Positions 1-6,537 of a DNA stretch of 15,096 nucleotides are shown here, piece after piece. The position numbers were made by a program, and so were the translations under genes. Where the stretch lies: positions 1-15,096 of the forward strand of contig JANMQK010000094.1 of NCBI GenBank assembly GCA_031370485.1, in the 5' to 3' direction. Each line of letters begins with the position of its first letter. Position 1 is the stretch's first letter. The notes under the pieces were generated by a model. It was not told the DNA's origin. It worked only from the letters and a program-made list of their open reading frames with translations, and did no database searches. The DNA comes from JANMQK01 sp031370485. GTDB lineage: Bacteria; Acidobacteriota; Polarisedimenticolia; Gp22-AA2.

Positions 1-66
1 GGCACGGAGCGCCCGCCCGGAGCCTCACAGTGCCTGCCGCAGCAGATCGCGGCCACCTGTCCGTAG
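1..66 (+). CDS. C-terminal end of a truncated secreted protein, paralogous to the LGGT-repeat protein at 1510-2646
   Basis: Frame 1 is open from the first base and ends with TAG at 64-66, giving 21 codons that start GTERPPG and end with CLPQQIAATCP. The LGGT-repeat protein at 1510-2646 ends almost identically (GTERPQG ... CLPQQVAATCP). The two 66-base DNA ends match at about 52 of 66 positions by hand count. This shows the window starts inside the 3' end of a paralogue. The tail closes a small beta-rich domain in the second copy, so the lost part probably carried the same domain; that is inference. No function can be assigned. A 5-bp stem with a 6-base loop (69-84) follows the stop but has no T-run. 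Confidence 0.8.
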   Translation, partial: GTERPPGASQCLPQQIAATCP

Positions 67-179
67 GCCGGGCGAGGCAGCCCGTGACAGTTCGACCCGA
101 CGCAGCGGATGCTGACGTAGGCCGGCTCGGGCGGCGTTCAAACCAACCCGGTTCGATTCCGGTAACGGAGGGTAACGAA

Positions 180-1328
180 ATGTCCAAATCTCTGGCGACT
201 TTTTTCTTCGTGCTGTTCGTCGCGGTCCTCGCGGTCCTGCCCGCCTTCGCCGATGAGGGGCGCATTCCCATCTCCCGCCCTGGAACCGTCATCGGCGCGA
301 ACGGCAAGTACGTCGTCACCCGCCCGCTGTCCGGAGGCGGAGGGCCGATCGTCACGGTGGGTGCCCCAAACGTGGACATCGACCTCAATGGAATGGTGCT
401 GACGAATCTCGGGGCCGCCTTTCCGATCATCTCCATCGGGGCCGGGGCGGACAACGTGACCATCCGCAACGGCACTCTCTCGTCGGGCTCGGTCGGGATC
501 GAGGCCCTCGGGCCGACCCGCAAGGTCGACATCGAGGACGTCAGGATCCAGGACATGGTTACCGGGGCGGGGCAGGGAATCCACCTCGGCGACGTCCAGG
601 AGGCGGCGGTCCGCCGGGTGGAGATCACGAACACGACCTCAGAGGGAATCCTCTGGAACGGTCCGACGATCCAAATCGGCTCGATCGAGAGCAACCTCGT
701 CCGGAGAACGGGCAGCGGGATCATCATCACCCCGAACGGGGGCTACAACCTCGCCGTCCTGCACAACCAGATCGCTGACGCGGTCCCCTTCGGGGCCGGC
801 GCGTTCCCGGGATACGGGATCGTGCTCAGCTCTTGCTTTGGCTCGCTCGTGTCGGAGAACATCGTCACGGTGGCCCGACAAGACGGGATCCTGCTGACGC
901 TTTCCAGAGGGAACAAGGTCTACAACAACACCGTGTCCTTCTGCTATGGAAACGGCATCCATCTCGGTCAGATTGCCAACGGTAACCTCGTCCTGGACAA
1001 CAACTCCCACTCCAACGGCATAGCGCAGCTGCCCATCGGCGGGTCCGGCCTCATGGTCGAAGGCTCGGAGAACATGATCCAGGGCAACGCGCTCAACTCC
1101 AACCTCGGCTTCGGCCTCCAGTTCTGCACCGTCAACACCTCCTGCAACAACACGTTCGGGCGGAACACGGCGCGGAACAACCAGGCACTCGTCGCGGGGC
1201 CTTGCGGGGCGTGCGCGGGGACGCCGGCGCTCTTCCCGCCGAACTCGTGCAACGTCTTCTGCGGGGGTGGGGGGTTCCTGAACAGCACGTTCGGCGACAA
1301 CCTGATCCCCGGACCCCCCGTTTTTTGA
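180..1328 (+). CDS. Secreted right-handed parallel beta-helix protein
   Basis: The ATG at 180 is chosen because GGAGGG (167-172) lies 7 bases upstream and the protein then begins with a clean signal peptide: positive MSK, a hydrophobic stretch, and AFA before DEGR at about residue 24. An upstream in-frame start at 30 would bury the signal. The 382-residue product has about eleven coils of 20-25 residues, each with an NxI/NxV-type strand followed by a Gly-Ile or Gly-Leu turn (for example DNVTIRNGTL, GNKVYNNTVS, NGNLVLDNNS, ENMIQGNALNSN), from about residue 55 to 345. This is the periodicity of Pfam beta_helix/NosD-like proteins. The last 60 residues hold six or more cysteines (CNVFC, CGAC) that could form disulfides. 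I see no catalytic signature, so it could be an inactive adhesin-like fibre or a polysaccharide lyase relative. Paralogous repeat-protein genes lie on both sides. Confidence 0.85.
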   Translation: MSKSLATFFFVLFVAVLAVLPAFADEGRIPISRPGTVIGANGKYVVTRPLSGGGGPIVTVGAPNVDIDLNGMVLTNLGAAFPIISIGAGADNVTIRNGTLSSGSVGIEALGPTRKVDIEDVRIQDMVTGAGQGIHLGDVQEAAVRRVEITNTTSEGILWNGPTIQIGSIESNLVRRTGSGIIITPNGGYNLAVLHNQIADAVPFGAGAFPGYGIVLSSCFGSLVSENIVTVARQDGILLTLSRGNKVYNNTVSFCYGNGIHLGQIANGNLVLDNNSHSNGIAQLPIGGSGLMVEGSENMIQGNALNSNLGFGLQFCTVNTSCNNTFGRNTARNNQALVAGPCGACAGTPALFPPNSCNVFCGGGGFLNSTFGDNLIPGPPVF

Positions 1329-1360
1329 GGGAGCGGGCCAAACCCGCAGAGGAGAACCAG

Positions 1361-1513
1361 GTGCGGTCAAATATCGGCGCGGGGCGCTGCGGATTCGAAT
1401 TCAACAACGGCAATCGCCACGTGTTCCGCAACAATAGCCTGCGAAACAGCGCCGACGGGCTTTGCGGCGGGAGACTCGGCACGAACACGGACGGCGGAGA
1501 AACTATCCTATGA
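1361..1513 (+). pseudogene. Tail fragment of a second beta-helix protein, or a 50-codon small ORF
   Basis: GTG at 1361 opens a 50-codon frame with GAGGAG (1349-1354) six bases upstream. It contains NGNRHVFRNNSLRNSADG, a beta-helix coil like those of the gene at 180-1328, and ends NTDGGETIL. About three quarters of third positions are G or C, as expected for coding DNA here. The 180-1328 gene has its own complete end in a different frame, so this is not simply its frameshifted continuation. The simplest reading is the surviving 3' end of a tandem beta-helix paralogue whose body was deleted. Its TGA overlaps the next ATG as ATGA (1510-1513). It could instead be a translated leader coupled to the next gene. 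Homology is judged by eye on a short stretch. Confidence 0.5.
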
Positions 1514-2646
1514 CCATTCACACGAAATCCATCTCCATGCAGACCACGGCCGTGTCGAGGCGGCGCGCGCGGCGCTGTAGCGTGAGCCTGGCTGTCGCCG
1601 CGATCACGATGATTCTGGCTATCCCATCCCCCGCCTGGTGCACGAGCTACTTTCTCGCGACCGACGTGCCCGCCACCCTGGGAGGGACTGACTTCACCCC
1701 CGATCAGCTCCTGCGTAGCCAGAACGCCGCCTATGCGCTGGTGATCGCGCTTCCCGCGGGCACCGAGATCGCGGCACTCCAGCGGCGCCTCGACGGGTCG
1801 TGGCTCTTCTCTCCGTCCCATCCCGTCACCCTCGGCGGAACCGACTACCTCCCGATGGACATCGTGGCGTTCGATGGCGCGACTTTCTCGATGTATCAGA
1901 GCGGCGCCGCCGCGGGAATTCCCGCTTCCGCCCGGATCGATGCGCTTTTTCTCGAGGCCGGAGTCGTTCCGATTCTCTCCTTCGACGTTCCGGTCAACCT
2001 GGGCGGCACGGAGTACGGCCGTTCGGATCTCGTGCGTTTCATGGGCGGCGTGTTCTCCCTCGCCTGGAACGCGCAGGCGAATGGCGTGCCCGCCGACGCG
2101 AACCTCGTCGGGGCCGACCTCGACAGCGGCGGGAACCTCGTCGTCACCTTCGACGTGCCGACGAACCTGGGAGGGACCGACTACCTGCCCGGCCAGCTCG
2201 TGCGCTGGAACGGGACGATCTTCAGCATTCACTTCGTCGACCCCGCTTGGCCGGCCTACGGGCAGCTGCGGGACTTCAGCCTGGTGCCGGCCTCGGGAAT
2301 CGTGCCGGACGGCGCCGGCGCGCCCGGAGTGCCCCTGACCGCTACTATCGCGGCGGGAAATCTCACGCTCTCGTGGGGCGGCTCGTGCGCCTCGGGCGAC
2401 ACCGATTACGAGGTCTACGAGGGGACGCTTGGAGGCTCCTTCTCCTATAACCACGCCTCGAAGTTCTGCTCGACGGCGGGGGCGACGACCAAGACCTTCG
2501 CGGCGCCGGCGGGCAGCCTCTACTACCTGGTCGTACCGCGCAACCCGCTGGGGGAAGGCTCGTACGGCCTCCGAACGGGCGGCACCGAGCGCCCGCAAGG
2601 GACGGCGGCCTGTCTGCCGCAGCAGGTCGCGGCCACCTGTCCCTAG
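1510..2646 (+). CDS. Secreted LGGT-repeat protein with a C-terminal beta-sandwich-like domain
   Basis: The ATG at 1510 follows GGAG at 1496-1499. A TTG 16 codons earlier would start a charged stretch ahead of the signal and is less likely. The 378-residue product has a long basic N-terminus (RRRARR, residues 17-22), a hydrophobic segment and a probable cleavage near residues 42-44. Four repeats of 51-56 residues follow, with LGGT at residues 57, 108, 164 and 220. Each has the form P-x-x-LGGT-D/E-Y/F, then D/Q-hydrophobic-V/L-R/A and, in repeats 2-4, a G-x-x-FS strand; two of those carry G-I/V-PA after it. Residues about 275-378 resemble a fibronectin-III-like fold and end in GTERP ... CLPQ ... 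ATCP, the tail also seen at 1-66. I do not recognise a named family and assign no function. Context suggests an extracellular protein from a locally duplicated group. Confidence 0.85.
   Translation: MTIHTKSISMQTTAVSRRRARRCSVSLAVAAITMILAIPSPAWCTSYFLATDVPATLGGTDFTPDQLLRSQNAAYALVIALPAGTEIAALQRRLDGSWLFSPSHPVTLGGTDYLPMDIVAFDGATFSMYQSGAAAGIPASARIDALFLEAGVVPILSFDVPVNLGGTEYGRSDLVRFMGGVFSLAWNAQANGVPADANLVGADLDSGGNLVVTFDVPTNLGGTDYLPGQLVRWNGTIFSIHFVDPAWPAYGQLRDFSLVPASGIVPDGAGAPGVPLTATIAAGNLTLSWGGSCASGDTDYEVYEGTLGGSFSYNHASKFCSTAGATTKTFAAPAGSLYYLVVPRNPLGEGSYGLRTGGTERPQGTAACLPQQVAATCP
1663..2270 (+). repeat. Four in-frame LGGT protein repeats of 51-56 codons
   Basis: LGGT codons start at 1678, 1831, 1999 and 2167, giving intervals of 153, 168 and 168 bases. 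The surrounding DNA has diverged more than the protein pattern, so this is an old duplication within the gene, not a recent tandem repeat. Confidence 0.75.
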
Positions 2647-2695
2647 GGAGGATCAGCCCGCTCGCGCGAAAGAGACACCCGATGCGATTTTCCGG

Positions 2696-2724
2696 TTGAT
2701 CTCAGACTCCTTTGAGCGTATATG
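2696..2724 (+). promoter_or_regulatory. Sigma70-type promoter candidate
   Basis: TTGATC (2696-2701) and TATATG (2719-2724) are exactly 17 bases apart, each matching the sigma70 consensus at four of six positions. Transcription would start near 2731 and either make a short RNA ending at the terminator at 2934-2968 or read through into cysH. In GC-rich DNA such a pair is uncommon but can arise by chance. Confidence 0.4.
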
Positions 2725-2730
2725 GGAGGG

Positions 2731-2968
2731 GCAGTCCAAGGAGACGCCCGTGCACCGCAACCCAAGGACAGCGAGCCTGAGTTCGATGACGGCTTCGGCG
2801 CACGTCCGGGCGATCCTTGCAACGTGTTGTCCCTGCTGTTGTTGTTGTCGGCCGAATCGGCCGACCGGCGGCAGCGGGGGTGGAGGCCTTGTAAGGTAAT
2901 CGGGTAGCAAGCCCTCCAGGGATTAGGAAACCGAACCCACTGCCACTGGCAGTGGGTTTTTTGTTTTT
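2731..2968 (+). ncRNA. Candidate structured small RNA or 5' leader ahead of cysH
   Basis: From the putative start near 2731 to the terminator at 2968, about 240 bases could fold into successive hairpins. Domain 1 is closed by CAAGGA (2763-2768) with TCCTTG (2814-2819). In domain 2, CTGCTG (2833-2838) pairs with CGGCAG (2869-2874) around the perfect 9-bp inverted repeat GTCGGCCGA/TCGGCCGAC (2847-2865). In domain 3, 2881-2891 pairs with 2908-2918 at ten of eleven positions. The terminator is the fourth hairpin. I compared it by eye with SAM, cobalamin, tmRNA, RNase P and SRP RNA signatures and recognised none. Whether it is an independent RNA or a regulatory leader of the sulfur operon is unknown. 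Confidence 0.4.
2934..2968 (+). terminator. Strong intrinsic terminator
   Basis: AACCCACTGCC (2934-2944) and GGCAGTGGGTT (2948-2958) are perfect reverse complements, giving an 11-bp stem with a three-base ACT loop. Eleven of the twelve bases at 2957-2968 are T (TTTTTTGTTTTT). It ends any transcript entering from 1510-2646 or from the promoter candidate at 2696. It lies 62 bases before the cysH GTG, so it could also be a conditional terminator. Confidence 0.9.
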
Positions 2969-3030
2969 CCGGCAGTCCTTATCGAAGCAGTTCATGTTCC
3001 GGGCGAGGCCCGCGGAAGAGGAGAGCAGGC

Positions 3031-3822
3031 GTGGAAGCCATCGTGCCAGTCACGGAGATCGAGCCCCAGATGCTACGCAGGTTGTCGGAGGGTTTCGAAC
3101 ATCTTTCCCCCCAGGACGTGCTGGCGTGGGGCCTCAAGCGGTACAAGGGGGAGATAACGCTCGCCTGCAGCTTCGGCGCCGAGGACGTGGCCCTGGTCGA
3201 CATGATCTCCCGGATCGATCGCTCTGCCTCGATCTTCTATCTCGACACCGCCTACCTGTTCCCCGAGACCCTGGAGGTCCGCGAACGGATCGCCTCCCGC
3301 TACGGCATGCGCCCCGTGGCGGTGAAGCCCCCCGTGACCATCGCGCAGCAGGCGGCCCAGCATGGCCCCGATCTTTACGCGCGCAGGCCCGACCTCTGCT
3401 GCCACATCCGCAAGGTCGAGCCGCTCAAGGCGCACCTGGCGAAATACCGGGCATGGATCACGGGCATAAGGCGCGACCAGGCGCCAACGCGGGCCAACGC
3501 CGGGCTCGTCGAATGGGACGGGAACTTCAATCTGGTCAAGCTCAACCCGCTGGCGCGCTGGACGACCGGAGACGTCTGGTCCTACGTCCGCGCGAACGAC
3601 GTGCCGTACAACACGTTGCACAACAAACACTACCCCAGCATCGGCTGCGTGCCCTGCACCCGGCCCGTGAGGCCCGGCGAGGACCCGCGCGCCGGCCGCT
3701 GGGCGAACTTTGCCAAGAAGGAGTGCGGGCTACACACGCCCGAGCCGGAGATCGAAAAGCGTCCGGCCGCCGAGCGTCCCGCGGCGGGGCCGGCGACGAT
3801 CGTGCCGGTCCCGGCGGGGTAG
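3031..3822 (+). CDS. cysH: Assimilatory adenylylsulfate (APS) reductase, thioredoxin-dependent
   Basis: Reduces APS to sulfite and AMP in the cytoplasm using thioredoxin (EC 1.8.4.10), the step before sulfite reductase. The GTG start has GAGGAG (3018-3023) seven bases upstream. In the 263-residue product, SFGAEDVALVDM (residues 47-58) is the PP-loop nucleotide site and FYLDTAYLFPETLE (69-82) is a family block. Cys123-Cys124 (DLCCHIRK) with Cys206 and Cys209 (GCVPC) are the [4Fe-4S] ligands that mark APS rather than PAPS reductases. ECGLH carries the catalytic Cys232. The last 25 residues are a Pro/Ala-rich extension outside the conserved domain. The stop is 24 bases before the sulfite reductase start, so the two form an operon. 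ATP sulfurylase is not in the window. Confidence 0.93.
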   Translation: MEAIVPVTEIEPQMLRRLSEGFEHLSPQDVLAWGLKRYKGEITLACSFGAEDVALVDMISRIDRSASIFYLDTAYLFPETLEVRERIASRYGMRPVAVKPPVTIAQQAAQHGPDLYARRPDLCCHIRKVEPLKAHLAKYRAWITGIRRDQAPTRANAGLVEWDGNFNLVKLNPLARWTTGDVWSYVRANDVPYNTLHNKHYPSIGCVPCTRPVRPGEDPRAGRWANFAKKECGLHTPEPEIEKRPAAERPAAGPATIVPVPAG

Positions 3823-3846
3823 CACCGAGCGCTCCGGGAGGAACCG

Positions 3847-5709
3847 ATGGCGAGAGACGATGATGTGACGACACCCGACGACGGCATGGCAATGGGGGAT
3901 GGCGGCGCGGCCGCCGCGACCATGGCGGCCACCGACGAAGAGGCCGCGCGCGTCCCGGCGCCGCGGCGCGCCTTCGCCTCGCCGAAAGACATCGAGGAAT
4001 TCGTCACGACACTCGAGGCCTACGAGCGTGGCGAGATGACCCCCGACGAGTTCAGGGTCTACCGCCTGACGCGCGGCATCTACGGCCAGCGCCAGGACGA
4101 CGTCCAGATGATTCGCGTCAAGATCCCGCAGGGAAACCTGAACGGCGACCAGCTGAGGGCACTGGCGGTGGTGGCGCGCGATTACTCGCGCGGCTTCGGC
4201 CACGTCACGACCCGCCAGAACCTCCAGTTCCACTTCGTCAAGATGGCGGTCGTGCCACGGGCGATGGAGGTCCTGGAGCAGGCCGGGCTGACGACGCGCG
4301 AGGCCTGCGGCAACACGGTCCGCAACATCACCGGCTGCCCGATGGCCGGGGTCTGCACGACCGAGCCGTTCGACGTGACCCCCTACGGCGAGGCGGTGAC
4401 CCGCTTCTTCCTCAGGAACCCGATCTGCCAGGCGCTGCCGCGCAAGTTCAAGATTTCCTTCTCGGGCTGCCCCACCGACTGCGCCCTGGGCGCCATGCAC
4501 GATATCGGTGTCATCGCGCGCGTCCGCGATGTGAATGGCGTGCGGGAGATTGGCTTCAAGGTGGTCATCGGCGGCGGGCTGTCGGTCTCCCCCCAGGATG
4601 CCTGGGTGCTCGACGAGTTCGTCCCCCCCGAACGACTGATTCCCCTGTGCGAGGCGGTGGTGCGGGTCTTCGACCGGACCGGCAACCGCAAGAACAAGGG
4701 GCAGGCCCGCATGAAATACGCCATCCGCAAGCTGGGCTGGGAGGCCTTCAAGGCGGAAATCGAGAAGGAAGCGCAGGGAATTCCGCCGACACGCGACCCC
4801 GAGATCGAGAAGTACCTCGAAGAGCCGCAGCCTGAGCGTCCCGAAGTCGCGGCGGATCTCCACGCCCGTATCGCCGCGGCCGGCAGCGAGGCATTCCGAG
4901 CCTGGGCGGCGTCAAACGCACGGCCGCAGCGGCAGCGCGGCTACTCGATGGCGTTCGTGACGCTGCCAAGAGGCGACATCACGGCGGAGCAGCTCGAAGG
5001 GGTCGCCGCCATCATCGAGCGGTACGGCAGCGGCGCGCTTCGCACGACGCAGGACCAGAACCTGCTCATCCGCTGGGTGCGCTCCGAAGATCTATTGACG
5101 ATCCACTCACGCCTCATGGCAATCGGACTCGGGCAGGCGGAGGCGGGGCGGCTACTCGACCCGACCTCGTGCCCCGGGGCCGAGTCCTGCAAGATCGCCA
5201 TCACCGGCTCGCGCGAGCTGGCGCTGGCGGTCAAGGAAATGCTGGTTGCCCAGGCGTCGAACGGCGGGCGGGACCTCGTCGCAGCGGCGGCCGACCTGCG
5301 CATCAAAGTCAGCGGCTGCCCCAACTCCTGCGGCCAGCACCATGTCGCCGGCCTCGGCTTCCAGGGGGCGGCGAAGAACGTCAACGGCCGTCTCGTTCCC
5401 GCCTACCAGATGTACATCGGCGGCAGCGTCGACGGCGCCGGAGCCCATTTCGGCCGCCGGTCGGTGAAGATCCCCGCGCGCCAGGTTCCCGAGGCGGTCA
5501 CCCGGCTCCTTGCACTGTACCGTGACGAGCGCCAGCCCTCAGAACCGGCGCTGGCGTTTTTCAAGCGGGTCGATCCGCAGCGGGTCGAGTCGGCGCTCGC
5601 CGATCTCGCCGCCTTCAAGCCGGAGGACCTGCGCGAGGAGGATTACAGCGATCTCGGCTCGGCCGTGCCGTTCCAGCTCGAGGCCGGCGAGGGGGAGTGC
5701 GCTACCTGA
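3847..5709 (+). CDS. Ferredoxin-type sulfite/nitrite reductase (siroheme, [4Fe-4S])
   Basis: A six-electron reductase of the NirA/SirA family (COG0155). Next to cysH it most likely converts sulfite to sulfide; nitrite reduction cannot be excluded. GGGAGG (3836-3841) lies five bases before ATG. In the 620-residue product, residues 1-42 are a low-complexity Ala/Asp leader. They are followed by a ferredoxin-like substrate domain (GHVTTRQNLQFHF), a siroheme domain, a second ferredoxin-like domain (about 355-420, with a TTQDQNL block) and a second siroheme domain. The C-terminal cluster ligands are Cys442-x5-Cys448 and Cys491-x3-Cys495 (SCPGAESC, GCPNSC). The N-terminal half also has Cys164-x5-Cys170 and Cys208-x3-Cys212 at equivalent places. 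Its last eight bases overlap the convergent lipoprotein gene. Confidence 0.92.
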   Translation: MARDDDVTTPDDGMAMGDGGAAAATMAATDEEAARVPAPRRAFASPKDIEEFVTTLEAYERGEMTPDEFRVYRLTRGIYGQRQDDVQMIRVKIPQGNLNGDQLRALAVVARDYSRGFGHVTTRQNLQFHFVKMAVVPRAMEVLEQAGLTTREACGNTVRNITGCPMAGVCTTEPFDVTPYGEAVTRFFLRNPICQALPRKFKISFSGCPTDCALGAMHDIGVIARVRDVNGVREIGFKVVIGGGLSVSPQDAWVLDEFVPPERLIPLCEAVVRVFDRTGNRKNKGQARMKYAIRKLGWEAFKAEIEKEAQGIPPTRDPEIEKYLEEPQPERPEVAADLHARIAAAGSEAFRAWAASNARPQRQRGYSMAFVTLPRGDITAEQLEGVAAIIERYGSGALRTTQDQNLLIRWVRSEDLLTIHSRLMAIGLGQAEAGRLLDPTSCPGAESCKIAITGSRELALAVKEMLVAQASNGGRDLVAAAADLRIKVSGCPNSCGQHHVAGLGFQGAAKNVNGRLVPAYQMYIGGSVDGAGAHFGRRSVKIPARQVPEAVTRLLALYRDERQPSEPALAFFKRVDPQRVESALADLAAFKPEDLREEDYSDLGSAVPFQLEAGEGECAT

Positions 5710-6484
5710 TGTCCTCTTTGCGCAGCGCCCCCGGCCATTGGATGAAGTCGCCGTTCGAAAAGACGATGTCGCAGTCGTAGGCGTCGGTCGGGCCGATCTT
5801 CCCCATGCCGTCCCATTTGCCGTCGGTCGCGAAGGAGAGCAGCACGTACCCGGTTCCCTCGCGGTCGATCTTGTACTGGATGGGGGCGCCCCACGCATCG
5901 TTGAGGTGCAGCCCCGCGAGGCTCGCGGGCGGCAGGCTTTGCTCGAGACAGGTCCGGGCCTGGGTGAAATCTCCGCCGCAGACCGGGTAGCGCCCTTCGT
6001 GCTCCTTCGCCCAGGCGTCGACCGCGAGACCCAGCCGCTTGAGATCGGTCATCGTGCGGCGGCGGTTCCCCTTCGCGAACGCTTCCCCCATCCCGAACGC
6101 GTCCGCCTGTTTTTGCGTCATCGAGGCCCCCATCACCCCGGTGAGCATCAGCATGCGGATGAAGGTCTTACTACCCGCGTCGTCGGCCGCGACCTTGCTG
6201 GCGACGAGCGCCTTGCCGCGATCGTCGGCCAGGATGCGCGTCACAATGTCGCCGGTCGCGCCTTCATCCTTGAGCAGCCGATCGAGGATGGCGGTCCTGT
6301 CGGCGGACGCCCCGACCAGCCGCTCGAGCACCTCCTGGCGCATGGCGGGATCGGCGACCAGCGCATCGAGAACGCTCTTGCGCACGCCGGCATCGCCCAG
6401 TTGAGTGACAGGATCCCGGGCGCACCCCCCCGTGATGAGGCCGCCGGCAAGGATGAGGGAAAGCAGGCAGCAACGTCGAGTCAT
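5702..6484 (-). CDS. Lipoprotein with helical N-terminal region and GspG-like C-terminal domain
   Basis: The start is ATG at 6484. GGGAGG (6495-6490) lies five bases upstream, and a GTG at 6490 overlaps that sequence, so it is unlikely to be used. The 260-residue product has a short basic, hydrophobic leader and a lipobox-compatible ITGGC with Cys21. Residues 28-110 are probably helical, with loose repeats (VLDALVADP, VLERLVGAS, ILDRLLKDE). Residues 142-250 resemble the soluble domain of type II secretion major pseudopilins: MTDLKRLGLAVDAW, LNDAWGAPIQYKI (194-206) and LSFATDGKWDG (216-226). It lacks the prepilin-type N-terminal helix, so it is probably a membrane-anchored protein that borrowed this fold. 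Cys169, Cys179 and Cys238 could form disulfides. Function is unknown. It is convergent with the reductase and divergent from the NamZ gene. Confidence 0.85.
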   Translation of the reverse strand: MTRRCCLLSLILAGGLITGGCARDPVTQLGDAGVRKSVLDALVADPAMRQEVLERLVGASADRTAILDRLLKDEGATGDIVTRILADDRGKALVASKVAADDAGSKTFIRMLMLTGVMGASMTQKQADAFGMGEAFAKGNRRRTMTDLKRLGLAVDAWAKEHEGRYPVCGGDFTQARTCLEQSLPPASLAGLHLNDAWGAPIQYKIDREGTGYVLLSFATDGKWDGMGKIGPTDAYDCDIVFSNGDFIQWPGALRKEDIR

Positions 6485-6537
6485 GGTCACCTCCCGGCCG
6501 GCAGTCTAGCGCAGCGCGCGCGTTCCGCGGCGGCCTG

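Larger units (their letters stand above)
2647..3030. other. 384-bp gap without a supported gene; holds a promoter candidate, hairpins and a terminator
   Basis: The only open frame of note here is a 61-codon one (2722-2907) that has no Shine-Dalgarno and a composition unlike the neighbours, so I do not call it. The gap instead carries a -35/-10 pair, three imperfect stems and an intrinsic terminator, listed separately. Positions 2969-3017 hold no obvious promoter for cysH; a short GGGC/GCCC stem is at 3001-3011. Confidence 0.6.

Noticed and set aside
69..84. Stem-loop CGGGC/GCCCG after the first stop, and a similar GCGGG/CCCGC at 1333-1347, as terminators
   Set aside because: Only 5 bp each and no T-run follows; in GC-rich DNA such stems are common.
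145..172. tRNA T-arm look-alike (CCCGGTTCGATTCCGG) upstream of the beta-helix gene
   Set aside because: No matching acceptor stem, anticodon arm or D-arm can be laid out upstream, and the following bases form the ribosome site of the gene at 180.
1132..2598. 488-codon reverse-strand open frame
   Set aside because: A shadow of the beta-helix and LGGT-repeat genes, rich in Arg/Gly, with no recognisable motif.
2722..2907. 61-codon open frame in the gap before cysH
   Set aside because: No Shine-Dalgarno upstream, low-complexity leucine run from GTTGTTGTT, and the DNA is better explained as hairpins.
2936..2956. GCCACTG reminiscent of a cobalamin riboswitch element
   Set aside because: It lies in the terminator stem-loop; no B12 box or other conserved cobalamin segments are upstream.
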